64,000 nt of DNA. It comes from Tigriopus japonicus (lineage: Eukaryota > Arthropoda > Copepoda > Harpacticoida > Harpacticidae). The translations under genes and the position numbers were made by a program. The notes beneath the pieces are model-generated. The model worked only from the letters and a program-made list of their open reading frames with translations. It made no database searches and was not told the origin of the DNA. Location: positions 2,224,974 to 2,288,973 of the forward strand of contig CM021313.1 of assembly GCA_010645155.1 (NCBI GenBank), read 5' to 3'. Below, piece after piece: positions 63,105 through 64,000 of the stretch (within the stretch, counting starts at the first letter, position 1; every line of letters starts with the position of its first letter).

Positions 63105-63370
63105 TTACTGCTTTTTAGAAGTTTTTACCTTTATTTTTTACATAAGCTCCAGCGTCGTTTATACACTTAGAAAATACATGATTCCACCTTTGAAAGCAAT
63201 CCTGATAGAATTGTGGGGACAGCATTTGTTTTGGCACCATGGAATCACTTTCTTTTTGAGTCATCTAAAAACGCAAACTGGGTACCTATCGTGTTCTCTG
63301 AATTTTGGAAACAAAAGAAGTGTGATTAAGCTAGGTCTGGACTAAAAGGAGGATGTAGGTAGGTTTCCTA
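63105..63370 (-). pseudogene. mariner transposase C-terminal fragment, degenerate
   Basis: On the minus strand one frame gives SSFSPDLA followed by SHFFCFQNSE, matching the mariner YSPDLAPSDFxLF block with the third catalytic Asp (SPDLA). A second frame gives QDCFQRWNHVFSKCINDAGA then YV, matching the usual mariner C-terminus. Stops and frame changes show it is dead. The DNA just beyond the C-terminus probably includes the decayed terminal repeat. Confidence 0.6.
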
Positions 63371-63544
63371 ATGAAATTTTCTCAATTTAGTTCAATCGAA
63401 CATGTAATGTTAGCTCTGATCTTGAAATTTGCAATTTGAAGGGTTAAAAATTACTGGTTGTTTTGAGAAGCAATATCTCTCATTATTGACAAAAATACAA
63501 CCAGTCTACTACCTTCTCTCAACTCTCAGACATGGCGGGTGCGC

Positions 63545-63936
63545 GGTAAATAGGTCACAAGGTAAAAAAAAGGTCTGGGTAAATAGGTCTCAATGTAAAA
63601 AAGATCACGGTAAATAGGTCACAATGTAAAAAAGATCACGGTAAATAGGTCATAATGTAAAAAAGATCACGGTAAATAGGTCACAATGTAAAAAATATCA
63701 CGGTAAATAGGTCACGGTAAATGGGTGACAAGGTCAAAAAGATCACGGTAAATAGGTCACACGGTAAAAAAGGTCACGATAAATAGGTCACACGGTAAAA
63801 AAGGTCACGATAAATAGGTCACAAGTTAAAAAAGGTCACGGTAAATAGGTCACAGGTTAAAAAAGGTCACGGTAAATAGGTCACAAGGTAAAAAAGGTCA
63901 CAGTAAATAGGTCATGTTAAAAAGTCACAAGCTAAG
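63545..63936. repeat. 31-bp minisatellite with AGGTCA/GATCAC cores, ~12 copies
   Basis: The unit is close to GGTAAATAGGTCACAATGTA followed by AAAAAGATCAC. Copies vary mainly at AGGTCACAAGG/AATG and AAAGGTCAC/AAAGATCAC. The array ends abruptly after GTAAATAGGTCATG. Confidence 0.92.
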
Positions 63937-64000
63937 GAATTCAAAAGCAGAAAAAAGCACCATGAAACTTCAAATTGAAATAATATTAGAAAAATGTTGG

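Overview
The window is eukaryotic nuclear DNA. Genes are split by GT-AG introns (mostly 50-100 nt, a few 0.5-0.7 kb), the best protein matches are to animal families, and the intergenic DNA is AT-rich and full of short transposon remnants. Compact genes, dense hAT-type MITEs and arthropod-like protein sequences suggest a crustacean, plausibly a copepod; that assignment is inference. A 631-N assembly gap lies at 27776-28406. All exon models below were built by eye from reading frames and splice sites, with no transcript evidence.

Left part (1-12.6 kb): 3' end of a PIAS-type SUMO E3 ligase (+), a PHF7/G2E3-like PHD/RING protein (+), the type II regulatory subunit of PKA (-, 8 exons) and the nucleoporin Nup107 (-, 4 exons). 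A 158-bp solo LTR and a long-TIR DNA element lie between the first two genes.

12.6-22 kb is a gene desert with palindromic MITEs, a diverged copy of a 450-bp foldback element and a dead LINE reverse transcriptase fragment. 22.0-27.2 kb is a complete MRP-type ABC transporter (ABCC, +, 4 exons), followed by the N gap.

28.4-40.9 kb is again transposon territory: a LINE endonuclease fragment, a 5'-truncated CR1/Jockey-like LINE interrupted by two copies of the 450-bp foldback element, and three hAT-type elements with perfect 8-bp target duplications. One of these has an internal 41-bp tandem array.

40.9-54.5 kb is gene-rich: GIPC (+, 6 exons), a small secreted four-cysteine protein (-), a protein with eight predicted membrane spans that looks like a duplicated four-span unit (-), an EME1-like protein (+), a SCHIP1 homologue (+) and a KIAA0930 homologue (+). 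The last two coding regions are only 34 nt apart, which suggests a dicistronic or trans-spliced arrangement. A hAT-type element and two tRNA-derived SINE copies lie among these genes.

54.5-64 kb has no convincing host gene. It holds another hAT MITE with a perfect 8-bp duplication, two mariner-like transposase pseudogenes, a palindromic MITE next to a tRNA-like sequence, a CGCCAG-rich region and a 31-bp minisatellite built around AGGTCA.

The genes are unrelated housekeeping, signalling and transport functions (SUMO ligation, PKA signalling, nuclear pore, efflux, PDZ trafficking, DNA repair). I see no pathway cluster.
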